In this document: positions 1 to 8,750 of the stretch, one piece after another
Numbering within the stretch: the stretch's first letter is position 1
How the letters are laid out: each line of letters begins with the position of its first letter
NCBI RefSeq assembly: GCF_020329485.1
Contig: NZ_JAGKJI010000029.1
Coordinates: 25,024 to 89,023 of the forward strand
DNA: 64,000 nt
Source of the DNA: Bradyrhizobium cenepequi
GTDB taxonomy: Bacteria; Pseudomonadota; Alphaproteobacteria; Rhizobiales; Xanthobacteraceae
Reading direction: 5' to 3'
Notes under the pieces: generated by a model
What the model saw: the letters and a program-made list of their open reading frames with translations, nothing else
Told to the model about the DNA's origin: nothing
Database searches by the model: none
Translations under genes and position numbers: made by a program

Positions 1-118
1 CGGTGTCGATCTGATCGAGCAGCCGCTCGATCTCGGCGCGTTCGTTCGGGCCGGGATCCTGCTGCAGCCGCTCAAGCAGCTGCTGCTTTTGCGCGAGGAG
101 CTTTGCCGCGGTGGTCAT
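1..118 (-). CDS. Small hypothetical protein, truncated by the window edge
   Basis: The first 39 codons of a gene read leftward off the window start with ATG at 118-116. An AGGAG ribosome binding site lies just upstream (about 124-131). The visible protein begins MTTAAKLLAQKQQLLERL and continues with alternating charged, Leu and Gln residues, which suggests a short amphipathic or coiled-coil helix. No stop codon is visible, so the real length is unknown. I do not recognise a family. The good ribosome binding site and uninterrupted reading frame support a real gene. Confidence 0.55.
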   Translation of the reverse strand, partial: MTTAAKLLAQKQQLLERLQQDPGPNERAEIERLLDQIDT

Positions 119-170
119 TCGGATCTCCTGGCGCGATCGGCGCGGCCTCCGACGCGGATGATTGACCGCA

Positions 171-428
171 CTATCGGCTTTTTGCGCCCGATCCAGAACC
201 CGGTCTGCCGGTTCCGTTGTTGGAGCCTGTCGTCTGGCTCTTGTCAGGTTGACCGGGAACGTGCGCGCCCTGCTTCTCCTGGTCGCCCACATAGGAGTTG
301 CGGGTCTTGACGCCCTTGTTGGCGTCCTCCTGCATCCGTTGCTTGCCGGGCGTCACCTGTTGCGCCGCCACCGGCAGCGCGGTGATGCTTCCCAGCGCGA
401 TGAGCATTGCGAGAACTGAGGTTCGCAT
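171..428 (-). CDS. Small exported hypothetical protein
   Basis: This is an 85-residue protein. The ATG at 428 was chosen over longer versions because a GGAGGAG site sits a few bases upstream and the N-terminus then becomes a classic signal peptide: MRTS, a hydrophobic stretch, and a cleavage site near PVAAQQ at about residue 22. The mature part is short, hydrophilic and rich in Gly, Ser, Gln and Lys, with no cysteines, so it is probably a disordered periplasmic polypeptide. No family is recognised. The flanking genes give no functional hint. Confidence 0.65.
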   Translation of the reverse strand: MRTSVLAMLIALGSITALPVAAQQVTPGKQRMQEDANKGVKTRNSYVGDQEKQGAHVPGQPDKSQTTGSNNGTGRPGSGSGAKSR

Positions 429-564
429 CCGCGCTCCTCCCGTGTTGGCTCCCTGCAAGAACGCGCAAGGTGACAAACGTTTCCGGGGGCCGCGGGAATT
501 AGGGCTATGCGTCCCATTCAAGATCACTCGAACGGGACCGCATCCAAACGGAATCGGGTTTGCG

Positions 565-651
565 CTAACCCATCCGATAAGCGTCGAACGCGTGCGCGAG
601 GAAGATTCCCACGCTCACCAGCGCGAGGATTGCTGCAGAAGCCTCGATCAT
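565..651 (-). CDS. 28-residue single-span membrane micropeptide
   Basis: A very short ORF encodes MIEASAAILALVSVGIFLAH followed by AFDAYRMG and a TAG stop. The centre is one hydrophobic segment long enough to span a membrane, followed by a polar C-terminal tail. A near-perfect Shine-Dalgarno sequence, AGGAGGTG, lies at normal spacing inside the 3' end of the preceding ORF. The ATG overlaps that ORF's TGA by four bases (ATGA), so translation is probably coupled. From memory, similar micropeptides are common in Bradyrhizobium. The function is unknown. Confidence 0.6.
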   Translation of the reverse strand: MIEASAAILALVSVGIFLAHAFDAYRMG

Positions 652-740
652 TGATGCACCTCCTGCTGTGCCAAGGAGGCGAGATATCGGCTGCACGATT
701 GTTCCCACAACAGGTCGAATATGAACTGCATGTTAGCCAT
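648..740 (-). CDS. 30-residue ORF, translationally coupled upstream partner
   Basis: This 30-residue ORF starts MANMQFIFDLLWEQ and ends QQEVHQ. Its TGA overlaps the ATG of the next micropeptide, and its 3' end carries that gene's strong ribosome binding site. Its own ribosome binding site is weak (AACAGGG). The protein has one Cys, an amphipathic N-terminal half and a polar tail. It may be a real peptide, or a leader whose translation controls the downstream micropeptide. The overlap is clear in the sequence; the role is inferred. Confidence 0.4.
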   Translation of the reverse strand: MANMQFIFDLLWEQSCSRYLASLAQQEVHQ

Positions 741-1183
741 CCCTGTTCTCGTTTGGAAACGTAGATAAGCCGTACTTTGTTTCAGGACGTTTTCGTCGGC
801 GCTGGAAAATGGTTTCGTGCCCCGCCATGGCCGCGTCACCTGACGCAGTCCGCCACGTGAGCGACAAGATCAGGCCACAATCCGCGGGGAGTTCGGTTGC
901 GGCGACGACTGCACGCATCGTGTTCGGATAACGGGGAGACATCCGCACATCTCGGCCGCCTTACTGGCAGAGAGAAACACCCTGCAGCGGGTTAGTTCTT
1001 GTCGCAAAATGAAAACTTGAGGGCGAGCAGAAAATCGGCCGGCAAGAGGCTTCTGAGGCGGCGCGCAAAACAAAGCAAAGCTGAGAGAGCGAAGACCGCG
1101 CATCAACGCGATCGGCACGAGGTTGTCACCTATGTCTTCGGTACGTCTGTTACCGATGTCGTCGGTCTGGACAATTTTGGTCG
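741..1183. other. Intergenic stretch without a recognisable gene
   Basis: About 440 bases lie between the micropeptide pair and tRNA-Lys. Open frames here lack ribosome binding sites and have unlikely composition; one long minus-strand frame simply runs through the tRNA. No terminator, repeat or known RNA was recognised. It presumably holds the promoter for the leftward micropeptide pair. Confidence 0.5.
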
Positions 1184-1259
1184 TGGTGAGCGCGGAGGGA
1201 CTCGAACCCTCGACCCCATGATTAAAAGTCACGTGCTCTACCACCTGAGCTACGCGCTC
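1184..1259 (-). tRNA. tRNA-Lys (anticodon UUU)
   Basis: The minus strand folds into a complete cloverleaf. The 7-bp acceptor stem pairs GAGCGCG with CGCGCTC. The D arm contains GTAGCTCAGGTGGTAGAGCA. The anticodon stem CGTGA/TCATG (one G-U pair) closes the loop CTTTTAA with anticodon TTT. The T arm contains GGGTTCGAGTCCC. An A discriminator and an encoded CCA end (1184-1186) complete it. The length is 76 nt including CCA. Confidence 0.95.
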
Positions 1260-1515
1260 ACTTTCCGAAGCGTGACGACGTTCTCGGCCGTCATCCCGTT
1301 CCAGTTGTTGTCTGGCCATGGTCCGCCGGAAACCGACTTCCGCTTGTCCGGATCATGCTCCAGCCCGCGCTGTGTAGGGGGCGGGGCGCGGCGGGTCAAT
1401 AGCGCAAAGAGTGGCAAGTGAGCAGTCGTTCGCGCCCGGATTTCTCTGGGGTAGCTGGCGGTTGGCGCCGTTCCTTCAAGTCCGGCCGCGAAATCAATCC
1501 ACGGCTGGCAGCAGT

Positions 1516-4194
1516 TTAGTTGGCGTCGCGGCGGATTTCGGGGGCGGTTTGCTGGGAGGGGGCGGCGATCGTCGGCATAGCGACCGGGCGCAAGCCGATC
1601 AGTTCCGCGGTACGGATGGCGCTGTTGCGCCAGAACGAGAACGAGTTGAGGCGCGAATTCTCCAGGATCGCGATCGAGACCGCGGCGAGGAACGGCAGGC
1701 TCTGCAGCACCAGCACGCCGGCGAAGATGTAAATCTCATGGACCTGCTTGAAGCCGTTCGTGGCGACGAGGACGGCGGCGCCGACCAGCAGGAGGACGCC
1801 GATCACCGCTTCCCAGAACGCCTGGAATTCGATCGACATCCGCGACAGCCCACCCTTGGACGTGCGCGCGAAGGCCAGGTGTTCGGTGATCAGCCCCTGC
1901 GCCACGGCGCGCGACACCGTCCATTGCACGCTCATCGCTGCGATCATGGCGCCCAGCAACTGGCCGGCCTTCACCTTGACGCGCAGCCGGTACAGCGCGA
2001 CGAAATGCACGAGCGAGACGATGAAGGACGCGATGATCGGCAGCGTCAGGATCCTGTCGGGGATGGCGATATCGGCAAAGGCGACGATCGGCACCCAGAT
2101 CAAATTGAGGATCGCGACCAGCACGCCGAGGCTCTCGGCGCCCAGCCAGTTCAGCCAGCCCAGCGAAAATTCGCGGCGCTGGTCGGGCGAGAGCCGGCTC
2201 GCGCCGGGCAGGAAACGCCGCCAGTGCTTTTTCACGATCTGGAAGCCGCCATAGGCCCAGCGGTGGCGCTGCTTCTTGAAGGCTTCGTAGGTGTCGGGCA
2301 ACAGGCCTTCGCCGTAACGCTGGTTGGTGTAATGCGTCAGCCAGCCGCGCTCGATGATGGCAAGCCCGAGATCGGTGTCCTCGCAGATGGTATCGCTGGA
2401 CCAGCCGCCGGCCATGTCCATCGCGGCGCGGCGGATCAGGCACATCGTGCCGTGCACGATGATGGCGTTGTGCTCATTGCGTTGGACCATGCCGATGTCG
2501 AAGAAGCCGGCATATTCGCCATTCATGATGTAGTGCATCAGCGAGCGGTCGCCGTCGCGATGCTCCTGCGGCGCCTGCACCAGGCCGACGCGCGGGTCGG
2601 CGAAGACGGGCACGAGGTCTTTCAGCCAGTCAGGATGCACGACATAGTCTGCATCGATGATGCCGATGATCTCGGCGTCCGCCGCGGTGCGATCCATGGC
2701 GATGCGCAAGGCACCGGCCTTGAAACCCTGGACCTTCTCGGCATTGATGAACTTGAAACGCTCGCCTAGCGCGCGGCAGTGATCCTGGATCGGCTGCCAG
2801 AACGCCGGGTCGGGCGTGTTGTTGATGATGCAGACGCATTCGAAATTGGGATAGTCGAGCCGCGACACGGCATCGAGCGTCTGCTTCAGCATCTCCACCG
2901 GCTCGTAATAGGCGGGGATGTGGATCGAAACCTTGGGGAAGGCGACCTGCTCGCCGATCGTGGCGGGCGCGACCGGCGCGCTCTTCGTGATGAGCCGCTG
3001 CGGGCCGCGTCCGAAGGCGACATCGGCGATCTCCTCGATCCGCGCCATCGCGATCAGGACTAGCGGAACCAGCAGGATCAGGCCGAGCGTCAGCGCGAAC
3101 GCCGAGCCGAAGACGAAATAATGCCCGGCCCAATAGGCGAAGACAGTCGCAACCCAGGCGCCCACGGCGTTGGCGGCAGCCGACAGCAGCAGCGCCTGCA
3201 TCACCGTCGGGCGTTCCAGGCGCAGGATCGGCAGTGACATCAGGACGCCGAAGAGGAGGGCGATCAGCGCGAGCTTCCAGTAGTTCTCGTTCACGATCGG
3301 CCCGGTCCAGGCGAATTTCGGCTCGCGGGAGGCATTCAGGATGCCCCAATAGGGGCCGACACCACCTTCGAAGAATTTCCAGGGCTGATCGATCGCCTCG
3401 ACGATGTTGTAGTCCATGCCGACAGCTTCGGCGCGCGTGACGAAATTGCGCAACACGGAGGCCTGCTCGAATGGGCCGGGCTCGGCATTCCGGAGATTGT
3501 AGCCCGCGCTCGGCCAGCCGAATTCGGCGATCACGATCCGCTTGCCCGGGAACTGGTCGCGAAGGAGCTGGAACATGGCGACCGCCTGATCGACCGCCTG
3601 CTGGGCGGTGAAGTTCTCCCAGTACGGCAGGACGTGGGCGGCGATGAAATCGACGGAATTGGCGAGCTGCGGATAGTCGCGCCAGATGTTCCAGATTTCG
3701 CCTGTGGTGACGGGCACATTGACCGATTTCTTGACACGCTTGATCAGCTCGATCAGGTCCTCGATCTTCTGCTCGCCGCGGTAGATCACCTCGTTTCCGA
3801 CCACGACGCCGATAACGTTGCTATTGCGCCGGGCGAGGTTGATCGCAGCGTCGATCTCACGCTCATTGCGCTCGGAATTCTTGTCGATCCAGGCGCCGAC
3901 CATGACCTTCAAGCCGAATTCGGCTGCGATCGGCGGAACCAGTTCGACGCCGCCCGTCGACGAGTACAGGCGAATCGCGCGCGTCATCGTCGACAGCTTC
4001 TTCAGGTCGGCGCGAATCTTCTCGGTCTGCGGGATATTGTCGACGTCGGGATGCGCGTTACCCTGGAACGGCGCATAGGAGACGCTCGGCAGCATGCCAC
4101 GGAAGTCAGGAGCCTGCTGTTTTTCCTGGAGAAGGCCCCAGAGCGCGGCATGCGCAGCGGTAACAAGCAACAGAACGGCGGCGACAGCGCGCAT
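1516..4194 (-). CDS. ndvB: NdvB-type beta-glucan synthase: GH17-like domain fused to GT2 glycosyltransferase
   Basis: An 892-residue inner-membrane enzyme for cyclic beta-(1,3)(1,6)-glucan. An N-terminal hydrophobic anchor is followed by a GH17-type domain with the likely acid/base Glu135 in VVGNEV and nucleophile Glu224 in IAEFGWPSAG. Membrane segments lie at about 305-385. A family-2 glycosyltransferase domain (about 420-650) carries DAD (514-516), ED (605-606) and QRHRW (642-646), the processive synthase signature. Four or more membrane segments follow. In Bradyrhizobium japonicum, NdvB makes the UDP-glucose-derived beta-1,3 backbone. It lies next to ndvD- and ndvC-like genes, which supports the assignment. 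The start has no strong ribosome binding site, so the exact N-terminus is uncertain. Confidence 0.85.
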   Translation of the reverse strand: MRAVAAVLLLVTAAHAALWGLLQEKQQAPDFRGMLPSVSYAPFQGNAHPDVDNIPQTEKIRADLKKLSTMTRAIRLYSSTGGVELVPPIAAEFGLKVMVGAWIDKNSERNEREIDAAINLARRNSNVIGVVVGNEVIYRGEQKIEDLIELIKRVKKSVNVPVTTGEIWNIWRDYPQLANSVDFIAAHVLPYWENFTAQQAVDQAVAMFQLLRDQFPGKRIVIAEFGWPSAGYNLRNAEPGPFEQASVLRNFVTRAEAVGMDYNIVEAIDQPWKFFEGGVGPYWGILNASREPKFAWTGPIVNENYWKLALIALLFGVLMSLPILRLERPTVMQALLLSAAANAVGAWVATVFAYWAGHYFVFGSAFALTLGLILLVPLVLIAMARIEEIADVAFGRGPQRLITKSAPVAPATIGEQVAFPKVSIHIPAYYEPVEMLKQTLDAVSRLDYPNFECVCIINNTPDPAFWQPIQDHCRALGERFKFINAEKVQGFKAGALRIAMDRTAADAEIIGIIDADYVVHPDWLKDLVPVFADPRVGLVQAPQEHRDGDRSLMHYIMNGEYAGFFDIGMVQRNEHNAIIVHGTMCLIRRAAMDMAGGWSSDTICEDTDLGLAIIERGWLTHYTNQRYGEGLLPDTYEAFKKQRHRWAYGGFQIVKKHWRRFLPGASRLSPDQRREFSLGWLNWLGAESLGVLVAILNLIWVPIVAFADIAIPDRILTLPIIASFIVSLVHFVALYRLRVKVKAGQLLGAMIAAMSVQWTVSRAVAQGLITEHLAFARTSKGGLSRMSIEFQAFWEAVIGVLLLVGAAVLVATNGFKQVHEIYIFAGVLVLQSLPFLAAVSIAILENSRLNSFSFWRNSAIRTAELIGLRPVAMPTIAAPSQQTAPEIRRDAN

Positions 4195-4382
4195 CGCGGC
4201 TAAACCATGCGGGGCCTGCTAGGAAAGGAGAAAGCGAACCCGTCCCCTAGGTTCGACCGACATGACGGCAAATTGAAGATAATCCTGCCACGCGATTCCA
4301 CAACTGATATGACCGCATGGCGTTTTGAGGGCGCCACGCGGCTCAAAGCAGGGAAATCGCGATCGTTCCAAGTTGAAGCTGG

Positions 4383-4970
4383 TTATTTTGGAGCCGGCGA
4401 GGGCGAAGCCGACGGCGATGGAGAAGGTGAGGCGGCCGGCGCCGGCGCGGCGTTGCCTGCGGTCGCGGGCGATGCTTGCGGGTTGGGCGCTGCCGCCGCG
4501 GCTGCAGCCGCCGGCGGCTGGGCGCCGGGGTTGATCCAGCAGGCATGGATGCGGCCGTCGAGGCTGCGCGGCACCTTGTCGTCGATCGTGGCGCCGAACC
4601 GGGTGAGGCAGCGGAAGGTCGCTTGCACATGACCGCCGGGGCAGCCGAAGCGGTCATAAAGGTCGAGGTGGCGGAAGGCGGTGTCGAGGTCGTCGAGCCA
4701 CATCAGCCGGACCACGCGCCGGCCGAGCCAGACGCACTCCGGGTTTCCGGCTGGGCCGTTGATCGCTTGCGTGGCCTCGACGAATTCGTCGGTCTTGCGC
4801 TGGTTCTCCTTGGTGGCGTCGGACGGACTCGTCCCCTGCTTCGACTGCTCCTGCGGATTCGGGGTGCCGCTTTGGGAGAAAGCGGCACCGGTACCGATCA
4901 GAAGCGCGAGGCCGGCAGTGGCGAAATGGCGCAAGACCGCGATTTTGAACTGAAGCACCCGTCGACCCAT
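4383..4970 (-). CDS. ndvD: Probable NdvD-type beta-1,3/beta-1,6-glucan biosynthesis protein
   Basis: This 195-residue protein lies between ndvB and ndvC and is read in the ndvB direction. It has an N-terminal hydrophobic segment ending in AFSQS (signal peptide or anchor), a conserved-looking central part with Cys residues in NPECVWLGRR, RFGCPGG and FRCLTR, and an Ala/Pro/Ser-rich low-complexity tail. I chose the ATG at 4970; a TTG at 5000 would add ten residues. In B. japonicum a third glucan gene, ndvD, has been described alongside ndvB and ndvC. The symbol rests on this position and on recall of similar annotated proteins, not on an alignment. Confidence 0.6.
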   Translation of the reverse strand: MGRRVLQFKIAVLRHFATAGLALLIGTGAAFSQSGTPNPQEQSKQGTSPSDATKENQRKTDEFVEATQAINGPAGNPECVWLGRRVVRLMWLDDLDTAFRHLDLYDRFGCPGGHVQATFRCLTRFGATIDDKVPRSLDGRIHACWINPGAQPPAAAAAAAAPNPQASPATAGNAAPAPAASPSPSPSASPSPAPK

Positions 4971-5213
4971 ACCTTCCCCGATCGATTTCCCGCCCAACAA
5001 TCATCCCGACGGCCACAGCGTAATGCCGTCCAAATAGGTCTCCAGTGCGGCGGAGACGCTGGCAGAATCCCATGACCGGTATTTCGGATTTTGTCCAGCA
5101 AAGTCACAACTTTATCGCAACAGCGCAAAACTGTCGCAGGACAACCTTGGTATTGCCCGACTCGTGGTCTTGGCAGACGCTGCATGACCGGGTAATCGAC
5201 GGTCCTCCGGAGG

Positions 5214-6839
5214 ATGGAACTGATTTCTCTTCGTACGCCATTGGCGCTTCTCCTCATATCGCTAGGTGTGATTGCGGCCGTGTGGTGGTGGCTCGCCACG
5301 CCGATTACGCTGTCGCGCGCGCCGATCGATCCCAATGCAAAACTGCAATGCGTCTCCTATGCGCCGTTCCGCGACACGCAGACGCCGCTGATTCGCACCA
5401 CGCATATTCCGGCTGAGCAGATCGAGCAGGATTTGGCTGATCTCGCCAAGGTCACCGACTGCGTGCGCACTTATTCGATTGAGAACGGGCTCGACCAGGT
5501 GCCGGGCATCGCCGCCAAGGTCGGGCTGAAGGTCATCCAGGGAATCTGGCTCGGCAGCGACCGGCTGAAGAACCAGACGCAGATAGCGGTCGCGGTCGGG
5601 CTCGCCAAGCAATATCCGGGCGTGATCACGGCGCTGGTCGTCGGCAACGAAGTGCTGCTGCGCGGGGAGATGACGAGCGTGGATCTCGCGGCTTACGTCC
5701 GCGCGGTGAAGGCGCAGGTCCAGGTGCCCGTGACCTATGCCGATGTCTGGGAATTCTGGCTGCGCAACCGTGAGGTCTATGACGCCGTCGATTTCGTCAC
5801 CATCCATATCCTGCCTTACTGGGAAGACATGCCGGTGCGGGCGAAATTCGCCGCCGCCCACGTCGATGCCATCCGCAAGCGGATGGCGGTGGCGTTCCCG
5901 GGCAAGGAGATCCTGATCGGCGAGACCGGCTGGCCGAGCATGGGCAGGATGCGCGAGAGCGCGCTGCCATCGCGCACCAACCAGGCGCGGATCGTCTCCG
6001 AAATCCTCGATCTCGCTAAGCGCGAGGGCTTTCGCGTCAACCTGATCGAAGCCTACGACCAGCCCTGGAAGCGCCAGCTTGAGGGCACTGTCGGCGGCTA
6101 TTGGGGGCTGTTCGACAGCGTCAATCGGGTGGTGAAGTATCCGCCCGGGATTGCCATCAGCAATTATCCGCTGTGGAAATGGTACATGGGCGCTGGCCTT
6201 GGGCTGGGCTTCATCACCTTCCTGGTGGCCTGGCTGACGGTCCGGCGGCGGCCATGGGCGCCGAGGATCATGTCTTGGATCGCGGTCGGCATTTCCGCGA
6301 CCAGTGCCGGAGTCCTGCTCGGGGTCGCCATCGACAAGATGATCTATGAGAGCTACGGGACCGGCGGCTGGGTGCAATGGGGGACCCTGCTTGCAGCTGC
6401 CACTCTGGCGCCGATCCTGTCGGCGCATGCGCTGATGGCGGGGAAGTCGCTGCCGACCTTCCTGGATCTGCTCGGGCCGCGCCAATACCGGCAGGGCACG
6501 CTGCTCACCGCGCTGCTCGGCCTTTCGTTGATCGTGACGACCGTGATCGGGGCGGAGACCGCGCTCGGCTTCACCTTCGACCCGCGCTACAAGGACTTTC
6601 CGTTCGCCTCGCTCACGATGGCCGTGGTGCCGTTTGCGCTGCTGATGCTGCTCAACCGGCCGCAGGCGGGGGTAAGGCCGATCGCGGAGGCGGTATTCGC
6701 CGGGCTTCTGCTGGTCGGGGCCGGCTATACCTTCCTCAATGAGGGCACCGACAACTGGCAGTCGGTCTGGACCTGCGCGATGTATGTGTTGCTGGCGCTT
6801 ACGCTGTGGCGGGCGCGGGTCGCGCAAAGCCCAAAATGA
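5214..6839 (+). CDS. ndvC: NdvC-type GH17 family glucan-modifying membrane protein
   Basis: This is a 541-residue membrane protein. An N-terminal anchor (about residues 7-28) precedes a GH17-like domain with Glu146 in VVGNEV and Glu237 in IGETGWPSMG, the expected acid/base and nucleophile. From about residue 325 there are roughly seven hydrophobic segments. It has no glycosyltransferase domain, unlike ndvB. In B. japonicum, NdvC is needed for the beta-1,6 linkages of the cyclic glucan, so it probably acts as a transglycosylase on the chain made by NdvB. It is transcribed divergently from ndvD. GGAGG directly abuts the ATG, an unusually short spacing. Its 3' end overlaps the next convergent gene by 41 bases. 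Confidence 0.8.
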   Translation: MELISLRTPLALLLISLGVIAAVWWWLATPITLSRAPIDPNAKLQCVSYAPFRDTQTPLIRTTHIPAEQIEQDLADLAKVTDCVRTYSIENGLDQVPGIAAKVGLKVIQGIWLGSDRLKNQTQIAVAVGLAKQYPGVITALVVGNEVLLRGEMTSVDLAAYVRAVKAQVQVPVTYADVWEFWLRNREVYDAVDFVTIHILPYWEDMPVRAKFAAAHVDAIRKRMAVAFPGKEILIGETGWPSMGRMRESALPSRTNQARIVSEILDLAKREGFRVNLIEAYDQPWKRQLEGTVGGYWGLFDSVNRVVKYPPGIAISNYPLWKWYMGAGLGLGFITFLVAWLTVRRRPWAPRIMSWIAVGISATSAGVLLGVAIDKMIYESYGTGGWVQWGTLLAAATLAPILSAHALMAGKSLPTFLDLLGPRQYRQGTLLTALLGLSLIVTTVIGAETALGFTFDPRYKDFPFASLTMAVVPFALLMLLNRPQAGVRPIAEAVFAGLLLVGAGYTFLNEGTDNWQSVWTCAMYVLLALTLWRARVAQSPK

Positions 6840-7179
6840 GCAGGCCGATCGCGATCCCCGACAGCGCGACGTTGTAGAGCACGATCCCGAGCCCCGCCGC
6901 GATCAGCCCGCCGGTCATCAAGACGATCGACGGCCGCATCACGTGCAGCGTGGCGATGACGAGCGCGACGATGCCGAACACCGAGTTCCTGAACAGGGTC
7001 GTCGCCAGCACCCGCATCTTGCAGGTCATGGTCTGCAGGCCGGCATCGCAAGCGAGCGCGACGGTCGAGAATTCGATCACGAGATAGCGCAGGTAAAGCG
7101 CGTAACCGACGGTGAGGAAACCGACGATCAGCAGGAACTGCACTTGATAGGGCGTGAGGCGAAACGGGGTCTTTGTCAT
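6799..7179 (-). CDS. Small four-helix membrane protein, function unknown
   Basis: This 126-residue protein starts at the ATG at 7179 (MTKTPFRLTPYQ), which leaves a short cytoplasmic N-terminus. Four hydrophobic segments follow, roughly at residues 15-35, 60-80, 85-103 and 105-122. Cys residues occur in LACDAGLQTMTCKM, between the first two segments, and could form a periplasmic disulfide. A start 26 codons upstream is possible but the extra sequence is Arg-rich and atypical. The 3' end overlaps ndvC on the other strand, so transcription of the two converges. I recognise no family. Confidence 0.6.
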   Translation of the reverse strand: MTKTPFRLTPYQVQFLLIVGFLTVGYALYLRYLVIEFSTVALACDAGLQTMTCKMRVLATTLFRNSVFGIVALVIATLHVMRPSIVLMTGGLIAAGLGIVLYNVALSGIAIGLLILGFARPAPATA

Positions 7180-7275
7180 CGCGCGAATATGGTCGGTAAA
7201 GGGGAGGAGGACAAGCCGCCTCAGGCGGCGTGAAAGCGGGTGAAAATATGGCCGCAATGTCTTGCGGTCACGCCA

Positions 7276-8649
7276 TTATTGCTCCTTGCGACCGAACAGC
7301 GAGGTGATCGTCGAGACCGCCGACGGCGGCGGCTCCGGCTTCTTCGGCGGCTCCTCGACCACCACTGGCGCTGCGGCGCGTTTCGGCGCGACGTGCCGGC
7401 GTATGACGGGCTTGTTGGGCGCTGTGGCAGCTGGCGGCGGCTCGTCCTTGAGCGTCAGGCGCTGGCCGTCGAAAATAGCGGTTTCGCAGGTCCGGCCATT
7501 CTCGGCGAGCACTGCGCAAATCTTCGCCGCGGCGCCGGCGTCGCGCAAGGGACCGGCGACCAGGCGAAGCTGCATGCCGAGCCCATTGGTACCTTCCTTG
7601 ATGACGATGATCGGGCGCAGGTTAAACAGCGGTGCGTTCGAGCGTGATTTCAACAGGCCCCGCCACAGCGCGCGTAGCCCCGGCACCGAATTGGCAGTGC
7701 CAAGATCGACGCCGAACTCGGTACGCTGCACCTCGGCCTTCGGGGCACTGGCGTCCTCTTTCGCCTTCTCCCCGTCACCGGCGGCAAGCGCGGCGGCGAC
7801 CACCTCGGGCATGGGGCTGGCAGTTACGGCGGCTGCGGGCTTGGCCGGCTCGACCGGCCTGCTCGCGGCCGGATCGGGCGGCCCGATCATCGATTTCGCA
7901 GTGACGAGTGGCATCGCAGGAAGCGCCGCTATCGCGGCGTTGACCGGGGTCGGCTTGTCGGCTGGCACAGTGGCGGCCGGGGCCGTGTCGGCAGCCGCGA
8001 CCGGCGGTTTCTCCGCTGGCGGCTTCTCGGCAGGTGCGGCCGTCAGCTTGTTCGAAGCCATCACCGGGGGCTTTTCGGCGGCGGGTTTCTCAGGCGCGGC
8101 TGGAGCGGATGCCGTCGCCGCGACTGGGGCCACGACCGGGGCGGGGCGTGGAGCAGGCTGCGCGGCCGGCACTTGCACCGGCGCTGGAGATGGCGAGGAA
8201 GCCGGCTGCGGCGCGGCCGCGGTGCTCTGCTTCGCGATCGCGCCGGTAGCGGAGTCCAGTCCTTGCTCCAGCATGGTGACGCGGGCGTAGAGGCGGTCGC
8301 GGTCGGAGTTGAGCGTCTCGATCGCGGACGCAAGCCGCCGCGCCTCGTTCTGGCTCTCCTTGGTCAGCACCTGGATCTCTTGCGCCTGTCGCGCCACCTC
8401 TGCAACGGCGACCTGGTCGCGCCGCCACCCGAGCGAGGATTGGTTGGCCAGGATCGCCAGTGTGACGGCGCCAACCGCGGCAAAACCCCAGGAGCCGAGA
8501 CGCCACAGGGTACGGCGGTCGAATTCGTCTTCCTCGGCAAGGAAGCCGGTAAACAAACCGCCGGTGCTTTCCGCGCCGAGATCGCCAGCCAGATTGTCAG
8601 GATATTTGGCCAAAACCCCCTTGGCCCTCCTCAAGGCCCGCCGAATCAC
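7276..8649 (-). CDS. Membrane-anchored Pro/Ala-rich protein with SPOR-like C-terminal domain
   Basis: About 457 residues. An N-terminal cytoplasmic part (with AKYPDNLAGDL) leads to one membrane segment (GSWGFAAVGAVTLAILANQ). A predicted coiled coil follows (RDQVAVAEVARQAQEIQ, then NSDRDRLYARVTMLEQ), then a long Ala/Pro/Lys-rich linker of about 180 residues. The C-terminal domain has the feel of a SPOR peptidoglycan-binding fold: MQLRLVAGPLRDAGAAAKIC and ENGRTCETAIFDGQRL. The GTG at 8649 was chosen because it begins the conserved-looking part, but its ribosome binding site is weak. The topology suggests a periplasmic role in cell-wall or division-site binding. It diverges from glmU, a peptidoglycan precursor gene. 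Confidence 0.65.
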   Translation of the reverse strand: MIRRALRRAKGVLAKYPDNLAGDLGAESTGGLFTGFLAEEDEFDRRTLWRLGSWGFAAVGAVTLAILANQSSLGWRRDQVAVAEVARQAQEIQVLTKESQNEARRLASAIETLNSDRDRLYARVTMLEQGLDSATGAIAKQSTAAAPQPASSPSPAPVQVPAAQPAPRPAPVVAPVAATASAPAAPEKPAAEKPPVMASNKLTAAPAEKPPAEKPPVAAADTAPAATVPADKPTPVNAAIAALPAMPLVTAKSMIGPPDPAASRPVEPAKPAAAVTASPMPEVVAAALAAGDGEKAKEDASAPKAEVQRTEFGVDLGTANSVPGLRALWRGLLKSRSNAPLFNLRPIIVIKEGTNGLGMQLRLVAGPLRDAGAAAKICAVLAENGRTCETAIFDGQRLTLKDEPPPAATAPNKPVIRRHVAPKRAAAPVVVEEPPKKPEPPPSAVSTITSLFGRKEQ

Positions 8650-8750
8650 GCCTGAAAGATTAACAGGAAATGCGCGGGGAACCTGAATCCGTAACCAGCC
8701 CGGGAGGCGAATAGGTTTCCTCTCCTCGGGAAACCAATTAAGACGGCCCA

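Noticed and set aside
870..1319. A 149-codon minus-strand frame through the tRNA region
   Set aside because: It reads straight through tRNA-Lys, so it cannot be a normal gene.
1411..2769. A 452-codon plus-strand open frame opposite ndvB
   Set aside because: Shadow of ndvB; no motif, no signal, unlikely composition.
5262..6827. A 521-codon minus-strand open frame opposite ndvC
   Set aside because: It is antisense to a well-supported GH17 gene, has Arg/His/Asp-rich low-probability translation and no ribosome binding site; it arises from GC-rich codon bias.
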